Below, piece by piece: positions 9,510 through 18,849 of a DNA stretch of 64,000 bases. The stretch lies in assembly GCA_028279655.1 (NCBI GenBank), contig JANQNH010000018.1, positions 186,001 to 250,000 on the forward strand, written 5' to 3'. A program made the position numbers and the translations under genes. Position 1 is the stretch's first letter, and every line of letters begins with the position of its first letter. The notes under the pieces were generated by a model. That model made no database searches. It worked only from the letters and a program-made list of their open reading frames with translations, and had not been told where the DNA came from. The DNA is from Candidatus Nanoarchaeia archaeon (lineage in GTDB: Archaea; Nanobdellota; Nanobdellia; Woesearchaeales; JACPBV01).

Positions 9510-10682
9510 ATGATTGATATTGAAGGGGCATTAGATGGATTTTTTCTAAGAAAGCTGAGAGAAGGTTTAGGTGATGTCACATATGATCTGGTGTCTGAAA
9601 GATTTATGGATTCTGGTTTTGGAGATATTGATGGAGTTTCATTAGCAAACATTCTATCTGTACTAGACCAATTAAATCTATCATATTATTTTGGTAATGT
9701 AAAAATTATGTTCGATAGTGCTAATGCTCCTGACAGAGATATTACTTTGGATGGAATCAGGGAACGTGCATCGGGGCTTTGTAATAGATTGAACGCAGTA
9801 AAAGAAAGAAGGAATGCAGTTGTTCTTTCAATTATCTTTATGGATTACTTTTTGTCTAGAACTAATGATCTTGAAGTGTTATTTGGTGGGGGAACTGGGA
9901 TCAAAGGGAGAGATGATAATTTGGAGGATAGAACTAACGTGATATCATCCAATGGATCTGAAAAGCAGACTTTATATGATTCTTTACGCAATATACTTAT
10001 ATCATATTACAAGTTAATAAAGAATTATCAAAGGGGAGTTGATTTTATGTCTGTTGAGCCGTTTTTTTATAGAAAGATATGTGAAAGACTATACAGATAT
10101 GGATTGGATCTTTCTACCTTTGGTGCGGATGATGGTAATCATAGACGGGCTCTTTCAGCTGCGGTTGATTATGTTCTTTGTATCCCTCAACCCAGAGAAA
10201 AAATGGAGATTCTATTGGAGGCAGAGGAAGTTTTTTGTAAAATCATTAATACTTCTGATGATTACAATACACAGCAAATAGCTTTCTTGTCTCTTTTCCT
10301 CTATTATGATAATTCTGTTAGGCAGCAGGTTAATCAAGACTACGTTATGTATGTTTATGATTATCTCTCTCAGGCTTATGATATGCTTGAAGATGCGATT
10401 GATTCTTTTCAGCTTGGGCCTAATCACGGGAGGAAGGGGAATTCTGTTAGTAATTTATGGGAGATTGCACATATCCTAAAACATAGTAATGAAAATGTTT
10501 CGAGATTCTTAACAGAGGTTAATAGCTCTCAACTGCCAGTTTTGGATGATTCTATGACGGTTAATGTATGTTTCAGAAGAGCGTATGATCTATTTTTGCC
10601 TGTTGCTGACAGAATGATTACTTTAGGCATAATCCCAGAGAAGGATGTGCCATCTTTTAGACACAATCCTTATAGAGTTTAG
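9510..10682 (+). CDS. Hypothetical protein (390 aa)
   Basis: Long ORF with upstream TTTATATATATC box; no recognised domain. Confidence 0.7.
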   Translation: MIDIEGALDGFFLRKLREGLGDVTYDLVSERFMDSGFGDIDGVSLANILSVLDQLNLSYYFGNVKIMFDSANAPDRDITLDGIRERASGLCNRLNAVKERRNAVVLSIIFMDYFLSRTNDLEVLFGGGTGIKGRDDNLEDRTNVISSNGSEKQTLYDSLRNILISYYKLIKNYQRGVDFMSVEPFFYRKICERLYRYGLDLSTFGADDGNHRRALSAAVDYVLCIPQPREKMEILLEAEEVFCKIINTSDDYNTQQIAFLSLFLYYDNSVRQQVNQDYVMYVYDYLSQAYDMLEDAIDSFQLGPNHGRKGNSVSNLWEIAHILKHSNENVSRFLTEVNSSQLPVLDDSMTVNVCFRRAYDLFLPVADRMITLGIIPEKDVPSFRHNPYRV

Positions 10683-10735
10683 GCATGTAGTTATTTATCA
10701 TATCCCAGATCAACGCAGAACTTTAGTTAATGGTA

Positions 10736-12157
10736 TTAGTATATTAGCTTTTTCAGAATCTCATTAACCTCTTTTGGAGATGCTTTTCCCCTTGACTTCT
10801 TCATGACAATGCCAACCACAAAGTTTAATGCTTTCTCTTTTCCTGCTTTGTACTCTTCAACTGCCTGTGGTGCTTCTTTTATGGCTTCTTTGCATAGTTT
10901 TTCTATCTCGCCCTGATCTGATACTGTCTCTAATCCTTGTTCCTTTACATATCTGCCTATATCGAATGATTTTTCTACTAACTTCTCAATTATCCTTTGG
11001 GCTACTGTTTCAGTGATCTTCTTTTCTTCAATAAGCTTGAGCAGTTCTATCATATGGGATTCCTTTATCTCTGTGTCCTTTAATTTCTTCTTGTTGTAGT
11101 TCAATACTCTTGTAAGTTCTCTTCTAATCCATTTTGCTGCCAACTCTGGATTAACTGCTGTGGATACTGCCTCGAACATCTCAGCTAAAGCCTTGTCTTT
11201 TGATATTACCTTTGCCATCTCTTCCTTTATCCCATGTTCTTTGGTGAATTTAGCCAATTTTTCATGTGCCAGCTCTGGCATCTGTTTTTTTATCTCGTTT
11301 ATCCATTCTTTTGTCAGGTCTATCTTTACAAGGTTAGGATCTACTATATAGCCATAGTCTGCTTCTGTCTCTTTTGTCCTTAGGGAAAAGGTGATCCCTT
11401 TTTCTGAGTCCCATGCTCTTGTCTCTTGCACTATCTTTTTTCCTTCTTCTACTTCCTTCTTTTGTCTTGCAACCTCATAATTCAAAGCTCTTTCAATCTC
11501 CTTGAAGCCTGTTATGTTTTTTATCTCTGCTCTTGTATAGCTGCTTTCCTTAATCGAGATGTTTGCGTCTGCTTTTATTATGCAATTGTCAACATCAAAG
11601 ATTTCCAGGTATTCCAGGATGGTTATCAGCTGTTTCATAAAATCACGAGCTTCTCCTGGGCTTGTAAGGTCTGGTTTTGTGACTACCTCTACCAGAGGAT
11701 CTCCACTTCTGTTATAATCAACAAGGACATATTTTGAGTCTTTCATTCCTGCTGGATGGACTAAAGCTGCAGGATCCTCTTCCATGTGGATCCTAACCAA
11801 CCCTATCTCTTTTTTGGATTCCAGCTTTATCTTTCCGTCTGTAGCTAGTGGTACTTCGTATTGGGTTATCTGGTAGTTCTTGGACATGTCTGGGTAGAAG
11901 TACGATTTTCTGGAGAAGATAAGTTCTTCTGCTATCTTTGAGTCGGTTGCCAAAGCCAGCTTTATTGCGAATTCAACTGCTTTTTTATTCAGGACTGGTT
12001 TTGATCCAGGGTGGCCAAGGCATACCTGGCAGGTTCTTGTGTTTGGTTCTTCGCCTTCAGTTCCTGACCTTTTGCAGCTGCAGAACAGTTTTGAATCTGT
12101 CTTTAGCTCAACGTGGATCTCAAGTCCTATTACTATGTCTGAGGTGAAATTAACCAT
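10736..12157 (-). CDS. gatB: Asp-tRNA(Asn)/Glu-tRNA(Gln) amidotransferase subunit B
   Basis: IGLEIHVELKTDSKLFCSC..CLGHPGSKPVLNKKAVE; DYNRSGDPLVEVVTKPD. Confidence 0.97.
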   Translation of the reverse strand: MVNFTSDIVIGLEIHVELKTDSKLFCSCKRSGTEGEEPNTRTCQVCLGHPGSKPVLNKKAVEFAIKLALATDSKIAEELIFSRKSYFYPDMSKNYQITQYEVPLATDGKIKLESKKEIGLVRIHMEEDPAALVHPAGMKDSKYVLVDYNRSGDPLVEVVTKPDLTSPGEARDFMKQLITILEYLEIFDVDNCIIKADANISIKESSYTRAEIKNITGFKEIERALNYEVARQKKEVEEGKKIVQETRAWDSEKGITFSLRTKETEADYGYIVDPNLVKIDLTKEWINEIKKQMPELAHEKLAKFTKEHGIKEEMAKVISKDKALAEMFEAVSTAVNPELAAKWIRRELTRVLNYNKKKLKDTEIKESHMIELLKLIEEKKITETVAQRIIEKLVEKSFDIGRYVKEQGLETVSDQGEIEKLCKEAIKEAPQAVEEYKAGKEKALNFVVGIVMKKSRGKASPKEVNEILKKLIY

Positions 12158-12740
12158 GTGCCAACCCTCTCACTTTAGGGATGCAGATTATCTCCACTAT
12201 CCCGAATTCGAAGAATTTTGATGTAGTAGAAGGCTCTACAAGAAGACAGGTGTCAACTCCATGGGACGTACCACCTAATGCCAAAACCTGCTCTTTTGCT
12301 TTTATGGCACCAACGTCTGCTGCCATCAGGGCAGATTCAACTGCAACTTTTGTACCTTCTGATATGAGCTTTAGGGTTTCAGAGATTAATACACTTGAAG
12401 TAGGGCCTCCGAACTTCTTGAACAGGCATTTGTCTATCCCGCTAAAGGCATGTGTGCATTTTACTATCTTTATGTCTTTTTCCTCTAGTTTCTCTTTGTT
12501 TTTTCTGAATGCTTCCAGGGTTTCTTCATATGAAACTGCCTCTGAGTAAGTTACATCAATAACCTCTAATTCAGGAGCTTTTTCTTTTAGCTTTAAAGCT
12601 GATGCGCCTGTTGCTGAGCCTATAACTATTGTTTTTATGTTATTCTCTTTTGCATACTTTATTGCTAAGTCAATAGTCTTATCTGTATTTTTTTCTCCTG
12701 GTTCTGTGAAATATGTTATCTTTTTTTCTTCTGAGGTCAT
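12150..12740 (-). CDS. Pyruvate kinase alpha/beta (C-terminal) domain-like protein
   Basis: YFTEPGEKNTDKTIDLAIKYAKENNIKTIVIGSATGASALKL; free-standing. Confidence 0.75.
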   Translation of the reverse strand: MTSEEKKITYFTEPGEKNTDKTIDLAIKYAKENNIKTIVIGSATGASALKLKEKAPELEVIDVTYSEAVSYEETLEAFRKNKEKLEEKDIKIVKCTHAFSGIDKCLFKKFGGPTSSVLISETLKLISEGTKVAVESALMAADVGAIKAKEQVLALGGTSHGVDTCLLVEPSTTSKFFEFGIVEIICIPKVRGLAHG

Positions 12741-12761
12741 TTTTTCAATCCTCTCATTTCT

Positions 12762-13184
12762 TTATTTTTTATAAACCATCTTGATATGTTTTATTTTTGC
12801 TTCATTGAATGTTTTTCCGACAGCTTTGAATCCTAACTTTTCATAAAACTCTTTTGCGTAACATTGTGCATGCAATACAATATTTGATATGTGTTTTTTT
12901 CTTACGAAGTTAATCATGAATCTTGTTAGTTTTGTCCCAATCCCTTTGTGCCTGAATCTTTTGTCTATTGCTATCCTTTCTATCTTGGCTTTTTTATTGT
13001 AAATCCTAACTCTGCCTGTACCTATCACCTTTTTCTTTTGTAATGCAATAAAATGATAAGCGCTCTTGTCGAATTGGTCCATCTCAATCAAAGGGTCTAC
13101 TTTTTGTTCTTTGTAAAAAACCTCAAGTCTTAATCTTACAGCTTCTGCGAATTCTGGCAGTGTTTTGATTTGTTTGAGTCTCAT
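12762..13184 (-). CDS. GNAT-family N-acetyltransferase
   Basis: IGTGRVRIYNKKAKIERIAIDKRFRHKGIGTKL acetyl-CoA-binding pattern. Confidence 0.88.
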   Translation of the reverse strand: MRLKQIKTLPEFAEAVRLRLEVFYKEQKVDPLIEMDQFDKSAYHFIALQKKKVIGTGRVRIYNKKAKIERIAIDKRFRHKGIGTKLTRFMINFVRKKHISNIVLHAQCYAKEFYEKLGFKAVGKTFNEAKIKHIKMVYKK

Positions 13185-14515
13185 TTTTCTAGTTTGCTTG
13201 AAGCCTGTATCAGGGTCTCTTCCTTCAGATGGTCTGCTGTCAGCATAAGTCCAATTGGCATTTTGTCTTTGTTTGTTCCTATAGGCACTGAGATATGGGG
13301 CAGTCCTGCAAGGTTTGGGCCTACTGTGAGGGTATCTGCCATATAGTTCTGTAAGGGACTAAGCTTTTCTATCTCCTTGAATCTTGGAGCAACAAAGGGC
13401 ATTGTTGGGCTTACTAACAGGTCAACTTTCTCGAATGCCTTTTTGTACTCATCTATTATCTTTGCCCTTACCTTTGCTGCCTTTATGTAGTAGGCGTCTC
13501 GGTATCCTGCCATCCTGGCAAATGTACCTATTATTATCCTTCTTTTGCTTTCATCATTAAAGTAGTCGCTTCTTATATTTGAGAAATATTCATTGAAATT
13601 ACCTTTTATCTGCTCGGAAGCACCATAACGCATACCACAGAATTTTGCCAGGTTGGTAGAGGCTTCACACATTGCAAGCAGGTAGTAGGTCTCTACCCCA
13701 TATTTTTTTGTTAGGGGCAATGAGATGTCTTCTATCTTTGCTCCCTGCTGTTCCAGCATTTTTATCCCTTCTTCGACCTTCTCTTTTAATTCTGCTTCTA
13801 TTCCTTTTCCGAAGGCTTCTTTTATTATCCCTATCTTTAGGTTCTTTATGTCTTTTTTTATGTAGCTGGTGTATTTTGGGACAGGTTCATTCAGGGTTGT
13901 GCTTTCTTTTTCATCATAACCTGCTATTATCTCTAGCATCAATGCAACTTCTTCAACTGTTTTTGCTATTGGGCCTATCTTGTCCAGGCTATTGGCATAG
14001 TCCATCAATCCATATCTAGATATTCTGCCATAGGTGGGGCATAATCCTACTACACCGCAGAATGAGGCTGGGGCTACTATAGAACCTCCGGTGCTCTGTC
14101 CTAATGCTATGTGTTTAAAGGTTGATTTCTGCGTGAATCCTGCTGCACCTCCGGAAGATCCACCGCAGGCCCTTTCTTTATCGAAAGGATTTAATGGAAT
14201 TTTCATATCCTTGCCGACATTTGTTGAGAAAGATCCAAAGCCAAAGGCGTCTTGAGCTGTCTTTCCTATTATAACAGCCCCTTCTTTCCTTATCCTCTGG
14301 ATAACAGTTGCATCAAATACTGGTTTATAGGTACTCAGGATTTTTGATCCTGCTCTTGATTCCATATCTTTTACACATATACAGTCTTTAACTGAGACTG
14401 CTACGTTATTGAGATTTCCATTACCTTCCTTTTTTGGAGAATCATCTATGGTGTTGAAGTAATGGTATTCCTTATCTATCTTCTTTGTCTCTGATATTAT
14501 CTTATTTATATCCAT
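13181..14515 (-). CDS. gatA: Asp-tRNA(Asn)/Glu-tRNA(Gln) amidotransferase subunit A
   Basis: Amidase signature GGSSGGAAG..LGQSTGGSIVAPASFCGVVGLCPTYGRISRYGL. Confidence 0.96.
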   Translation of the reverse strand: MDINKIISETKKIDKEYHYFNTIDDSPKKEGNGNLNNVAVSVKDCICVKDMESRAGSKILSTYKPVFDATVIQRIRKEGAVIIGKTAQDAFGFGSFSTNVGKDMKIPLNPFDKERACGGSSGGAAGFTQKSTFKHIALGQSTGGSIVAPASFCGVVGLCPTYGRISRYGLMDYANSLDKIGPIAKTVEEVALMLEIIAGYDEKESTTLNEPVPKYTSYIKKDIKNLKIGIIKEAFGKGIEAELKEKVEEGIKMLEQQGAKIEDISLPLTKKYGVETYYLLAMCEASTNLAKFCGMRYGASEQIKGNFNEYFSNIRSDYFNDESKRRIIIGTFARMAGYRDAYYIKAAKVRAKIIDEYKKAFEKVDLLVSPTMPFVAPRFKEIEKLSPLQNYMADTLTVGPNLAGLPHISVPIGTNKDKMPIGLMLTADHLKEETLIQASSKLEK

Positions 14516-14516
14516 C

Positions 14517-15071
14517 TTACTTTATTGTAACCTTTTTCATCACAACATCTTCTACTGGTTTGTCCATTGCTCCTTTCTGTACTTTTCCTATTGCTTTTAC
14601 AACATCCATCCCTGATGTTACCTTACCGAACACTGAATGTTTTCCATCCAGCCAGGGTGTTGGTGCCAGTGTTATGAAGAACTGTGAGCCTCCTGTGTTT
14701 GGGCCGGCATTGGCCATTGACAGAACCCCTTCTGAATCGTGCTTTAGATCAGGGTGGAACTCGTCCTCTATCGTATATCCTGGTCCTCCGGAGCCTCTTC
14801 CTTCAGGATCTCCGCCTTGTATCATGAACCCGTCAATGACCCTATGGAATATCAATCCGTTGTAGAATCCTTTTTCTGTAAGGTCAATAAAGTTTTTTGT
14901 TGTAATAGGTGCCTTTTCAGTATATAATTCAATCTCAAATGTGCCTTTGTTTGTCTCGAAAACTGCTGTTTTCATCTTATCGCCTCCTGTGCAGCCGATC
15001 ATCATCGCCAATGTTATGGCTGCAATCATAATCTGTATTGTTCTTATGGTTATCTTTTTTGTTTTGTTCAT
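14517..15071 (-). CDS. Cyclophilin-type peptidyl-prolyl isomerase, predicted lipoprotein
   Basis: [32 protein letters not shown]-terminal hydrophobic segment ending IGCTGG. Start ATG 15071 avoids overlap with gatC. Confidence 0.92.
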   Translation of the reverse strand: MNKTKKITIRTIQIMIAAITLAMMIGCTGGDKMKTAVFETNKGTFEIELYTEKAPITTKNFIDLTEKGFYNGLIFHRVIDGFMIQGGDPEGRGSGGPGYTIEDEFHPDLKHDSEGVLSMANAGPNTGGSQFFITLAPTPWLDGKHSVFGKVTSGMDVVKAIGKVQKGAMDKPVEDVVMKKVTIK

Positions 15072-15073
15072 TG

Positions 15074-15358
15074 TTACACCGCCATCGGGCCTTTGAAATA
15101 GCCGTCTTTCTTTTCCTTTGAATTTGAGAGTGCTTCTTCTTGCTTTAGGCATTTTCCTACCTTGTCCTCTCGCATCATGTTCTTTAGCTCTACAGGCTGG
15201 AAAGAAGGTTTTGTATCTTTTGTGTCAACCTTGTCAAGTTTAGAGAATGCGTCCAGGATCTCTTTAAGTTGAGGTAAGAATCTTTTGATCTCTGCTTCTG
15301 TGAGCTTTATCCTGGCAAGGTCTGAAATATGTTCTATCAGTTCTTTGTCTATGTTCAT
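15074..15358 (-). CDS. gatC: Asp-tRNA(Asn)/Glu-tRNA(Gln) amidotransferase subunit C
   Basis: [37 protein letters not shown]; first gene of gat operon (alternative start 15379). Confidence 0.88.
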   Translation of the reverse strand: MNIDKELIEHISDLARIKLTEAEIKRFLPQLKEILDAFSKLDKVDTKDTKPSFQPVELKNMMREDKVGKCLKQEEALSNSKEKKDGYFKGPMAV

Positions 15359-15695
15359 TATAGGATGGTTGGTTGTCAATTGATTTAAATAATTTACGTT
15401 AATGTCGGTTTTTGGTCTTAAATCGTAGTTTTCATCTACAGAACGGATGAAAAAGTTGAGAATTTATCCAGTGCTTTTTTCAGGGCCACAAAAACCATTA
15501 CGAAAAGTATTTATACTTGCTGTTATTAATTTTTTTAAACCTGGTAATAATGGATAGTATGGTTCGAAAATCCTTTAATATTCAGGTCTTTTTGTATCTA
15601 TAGAAATATAGATGATTGTGAGTTTTTAGGTTAAAAAAAGAGGGGTAGGTTATTATTCTCAGGTTGGGGAACAAAAAAATAAAGGAGGGGTATGT

Positions 15696-16526
15696 ATGAA
15701 AAGAAGATTAGGGATATTAGTTGCAGTTTTGGCTTTGGTTCTGCCTTTTGTTATGTCTGACAGTGCTACTATACAGGTAACTGTTCAGGGGGCAGCACCT
15801 ACTGTGGACAATATTGTGATTGCTGGTACAGATGTAGCTGCAACTGTAAGCCCAAGTGCAGGAACCACTGTTTCTGTGTCATTAGCGGCAGAGGTAACAG
15901 ACAACAATGGACATGGAGATATCTCTGGAGTGCAATGTGAAATAACTGGCCCAGGAACTGTTCAGGATTCTCCTGTAACAATGTCAGCTGGAACAGTAAT
16001 TGGATCTACAACAAGGGAATATACAGGATCTTTCGATATGGACTTCTATGATGCAGCAGGAACATATACAGTAAACTGCTCTGCTAGTGATACAACTGCA
16101 AGGAAAGGAGATAGACAAGAAACTTTTACATACAATTCAGAGACTGCTCTTGAACTGGATATAGACAACGGAACAATAGACTTCTCAAATATGATCCCGG
16201 GAGGAGTCTCAACAGTAGATGGTGATCAGAATATGGGAACGAGTTCTGCACCTACAATACAGAACATTGGAAATGCTGTGATTGATACACAATATTCAGC
16301 GTCAGGTGATCTGAGTGGCGGTGGAAATACCATTCCTATTGGTAACTTAGAGGTACAATTTGCTAGTGAAGGATTCAATGCTTTAAGTACGACAGCACAA
16401 ACAGAGTCAGACCTGGATCTAGCAGCAGGTTCTAGTTCGCTTGCTAAGACAGACCTTAGGCTTACTGTGCCTACAGGGACTTCAGAAGCTACCTATAGCA
16501 CAACTATAACCATAAGCGCAACATAA
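15696..16526 (+). CDS. Secreted surface protein with beta-rich modules
   Basis: Signal peptide, upstream AAAGGAGGGG; modules shared with the 17380 and 18846 ORFs. Confidence 0.75.
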   Translation: MKRRLGILVAVLALVLPFVMSDSATIQVTVQGAAPTVDNIVIAGTDVAATVSPSAGTTVSVSLAAEVTDNNGHGDISGVQCEITGPGTVQDSPVTMSAGTVIGSTTREYTGSFDMDFYDAAGTYTVNCSASDTTARKGDRQETFTYNSETALELDIDNGTIDFSNMIPGGVSTVDGDQNMGTSSAPTIQNIGNAVIDTQYSASGDLSGGGNTIPIGNLEVQFASEGFNALSTTAQTESDLDLAAGSSSLAKTDLRLTVPTGTSEATYSTTITISAT

Positions 16527-16571
16527 ACATTAAATTTTTTTATTTTTTTATAATCTTGGGGGACAATTGAC

Positions 16572-17405
16572 ATGAAAAGATGGATCATAACTATATCAAT
16601 CCTTATTCTAATAATTCCACTTACAAATGCAGCAGGGATAGGAATCGCTCCAAGTACAATAGAGTTTATTGATGTTCTTAGAGGCAGCACATACGAGAAG
16701 GAATTCAAGATAGATAATACTGCTGATGAGGATATAAATGCAATGATTTCTATAGATGAATACGAAGATTGGATCACCTTGGTGCCTGGAAACTCTGTAC
16801 CTGTTTCGGCAAGGGATTCCTCTATGGTCAAAATGATGGTAGATGTTCCAAGAGATGCAAGGGAAGGAGTATATGAAACTGATATGCATGTGGAAGGGAA
16901 GCCTGTGGAGACAAGGGAGGGAGTAGGTCTGATACCTGGTGCAGGATTTAAGGCTGTGATTAGGGTTACTGATGAGAAGATAATTGAGGGTTATGTGGAC
17001 AATATCAGGACAAGGGACGGTAATCTGGAAGAGAAGCCTAAATTTCTGATAACATTGCTGAATAAAGGAAATGTAGAGGTTACTCCTAATGTTGAGATCC
17101 TTGTTGGAGATGATAAGATGGAGGAAGAGCTGGATAGTCTTCTGCCATGGAAGAGCGATACGTATACTATTGAATATGACAAAGAGGTCTTTAGGGGGCT
17201 TCAAACAGCTATCGTAAAGGTCTATCTAGGTAAGAAACTCGTTACAGAAAAGGAGGTTAGCTTTAGTATGCTGGAGGGGGAGTTTGCACCTGATGAAACA
17301 GTAGAGGAGAGCAAGACCAATATTGTAGTTGGGATAATGATCATTGCTGTAATAGTGGTTGTGGGGCTAATTTTGTACTATGTCATCACAAAAAAGAAAA
17401 AGTAA
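16572..17405 (+). CDS. Membrane-anchored surface protein
   Basis: N-terminal signal peptide, C-terminal TM helix followed by KKKK. Confidence 0.75.
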   Translation: MKRWIITISILILIIPLTNAAGIGIAPSTIEFIDVLRGSTYEKEFKIDNTADEDINAMISIDEYEDWITLVPGNSVPVSARDSSMVKMMVDVPRDAREGVYETDMHVEGKPVETREGVGLIPGAGFKAVIRVTDEKIIEGYVDNIRTRDGNLEEKPKFLITLLNKGNVEVTPNVEILVGDDKMEEELDSLLPWKSDTYTIEYDKEVFRGLQTAIVKVYLGKKLVTEKEVSFSMLEGEFAPDETVEESKTNIVVGIMIIAVIVVVGLILYYVITKKKK

Positions 17406-18849
17406 ATTTTTATTCTTGTTATTCATTCTAAGCCTAACTATATGCTATGCTACTGAACTTGAGGATGAGTTGATGATAGGAGATGTAAATGAGATCAAGG
17501 AGATCTATAAGGAAAGGAACTCAATAGAGGGACTTGGACAAACAGAAGTAGTGTTTGATTTCATTGGGGTGGAGGAGGAAAAAGTTGAGGAATCAAAGCG
17601 CAGTTTGCAGTCTGTTAGCATGGCTAACTTACAATGCATCGGCCAACCAATGAAAAAGGATGAGATAAGGTTGAAGCGTGGCTTTAATATTATCTCAATC
17701 CCAATATCATTAAGGAACAGATCTCCGGTGTGGTTATGTGAACAGATAGATTGTGTAGTGATTTCAACATATGTTAACAGGAGATGGCTCTTCTATTCTC
17801 CAAGAGTTCCTATCCACATAAGTTCCCTAAAGGAGATAAATGAAACTATTGGATTGGAGGTTATCGTAAGGAAAAACACAAAATTTCCGATCAATGCTTC
17901 TATGAGGGAGATTGCTGTAGATCATCTTAAAGGGTGGAATCTTGTGGGTTATCCTTCTCTAAAGGAAACCCCTATAGAGGATATCTATGATATTTCAAAA
18001 ATAAATCTAATCCTGATGTATGACGGGAAATGGAAATTTTACCGTCCTGGGAGGAGAAGAAACAGTTTTACATCATTAAAGCCTGGCTTTGGATATTGGG
18101 TGAGGGCAAAGGAACCATTTTCAATAACCTATAACGAGGGTCAAGAGAACAATGCTCCAGTAGTAGATTTCATAGAGATACTGCCAGACGATTCCTCGGA
18201 TCCAGGAACCCAGGTAATGCCGAATGCAAACCATGCAAAAGAGGTAAGGATAAATGCAGAGATCACTGATGAAGATGGGGTAGGGGATATAGTATCTGTT
18301 GAAGCAATGACCCCTAAGGGAGGTATAACCTTGGAAAAACAGACAGATATAGACCATAATACTGCAAATTTTTCAGGATCGTTTGACATGGATTATCATG
18401 ATCTACCTGCTGTTTATGATATAGTTGTAGTAGCTTCTGATGGAGAGGATACTGTAAACGAGACAGAGGATTTTGAATATCTGGAGTTGGTTGCATTAGA
18501 ACTCGATACGGCGAACCTTGATTTTGGAGTTCTTGCAGATATGCAGATCGGAAATATCTCAGGAGACGAGGATATGTCTACTGATTTCCCAACAATAAAG
18601 AACGTTGGTAATTCCGTTATTGATGCTGAGATATCAGGAACAGACCTTGTGTATTCTAATTGGGAAATAACTGTAGATAATATAGAGTACAGGCTGGATG
18701 GGGAGTATAGGATCTTGTCTGAGACAATCACGGAGATAGACCTGGACCTGCAGTTAGATGAAACGCAGAGGATGGACCTGTCCTTGTTCATACCAAATGG
18801 AACAACACCAGGCACTTATGGAGGTTCAATCACATTATCAGCAAAATGA
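17380..18849 (+). CDS. Secreted surface protein
   Basis: Signal peptide; duplicated GFNIISIPIS / GWNLVGYPS modules; C-terminal module shared with 15696 ORF. Confidence 0.75.
   Translation: MSSQKRKSKFLFLLFILSLTICYATELEDELMIGDVNEIKEIYKERNSIEGLGQTEVVFDFIGVEEEKVEESKRSLQSVSMANLQCIGQPMKKDEIRLKRGFNIISIPISLRNRSPVWLCEQIDCVVISTYVNRRWLFYSPRVPIHISSLKEINETIGLEVIVRKNTKFPINASMREIAVDHLKGWNLVGYPSLKETPIEDIYDISKINLILMYDGKWKFYRPGRRRNSFTSLKPGFGYWVRAKEPFSITYNEGQENNAPVVDFIEILPDDSSDPGTQVMPNANHAKEVRINAEITDEDGVGDIVSVEAMTPKGGITLEKQTDIDHNTANFSGSFDMDYHDLPAVYDIVVVASDGEDTVNETEDFEYLELVALELDTANLDFGVLADMQIGNISGDEDMSTDFPTIKNVGNSVIDAEISGTDLVYSNWEITVDNIEYRLDGEYRILSETITEIDLDLQLDETQRMDLSLFIPNGTTPGTYGGSITLSAK

Noticed and set aside
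15429-15453. TTTTCATC/GATGAAAA hairpin upstream of the surface locus
   Set aside because: Single 8-bp AT-rich stem, plausible by chance.
16608-17204. 198-aa minus-strand ORF
   Set aside because: Antisense to the surface protein gene, with no recognisable motif or start context.
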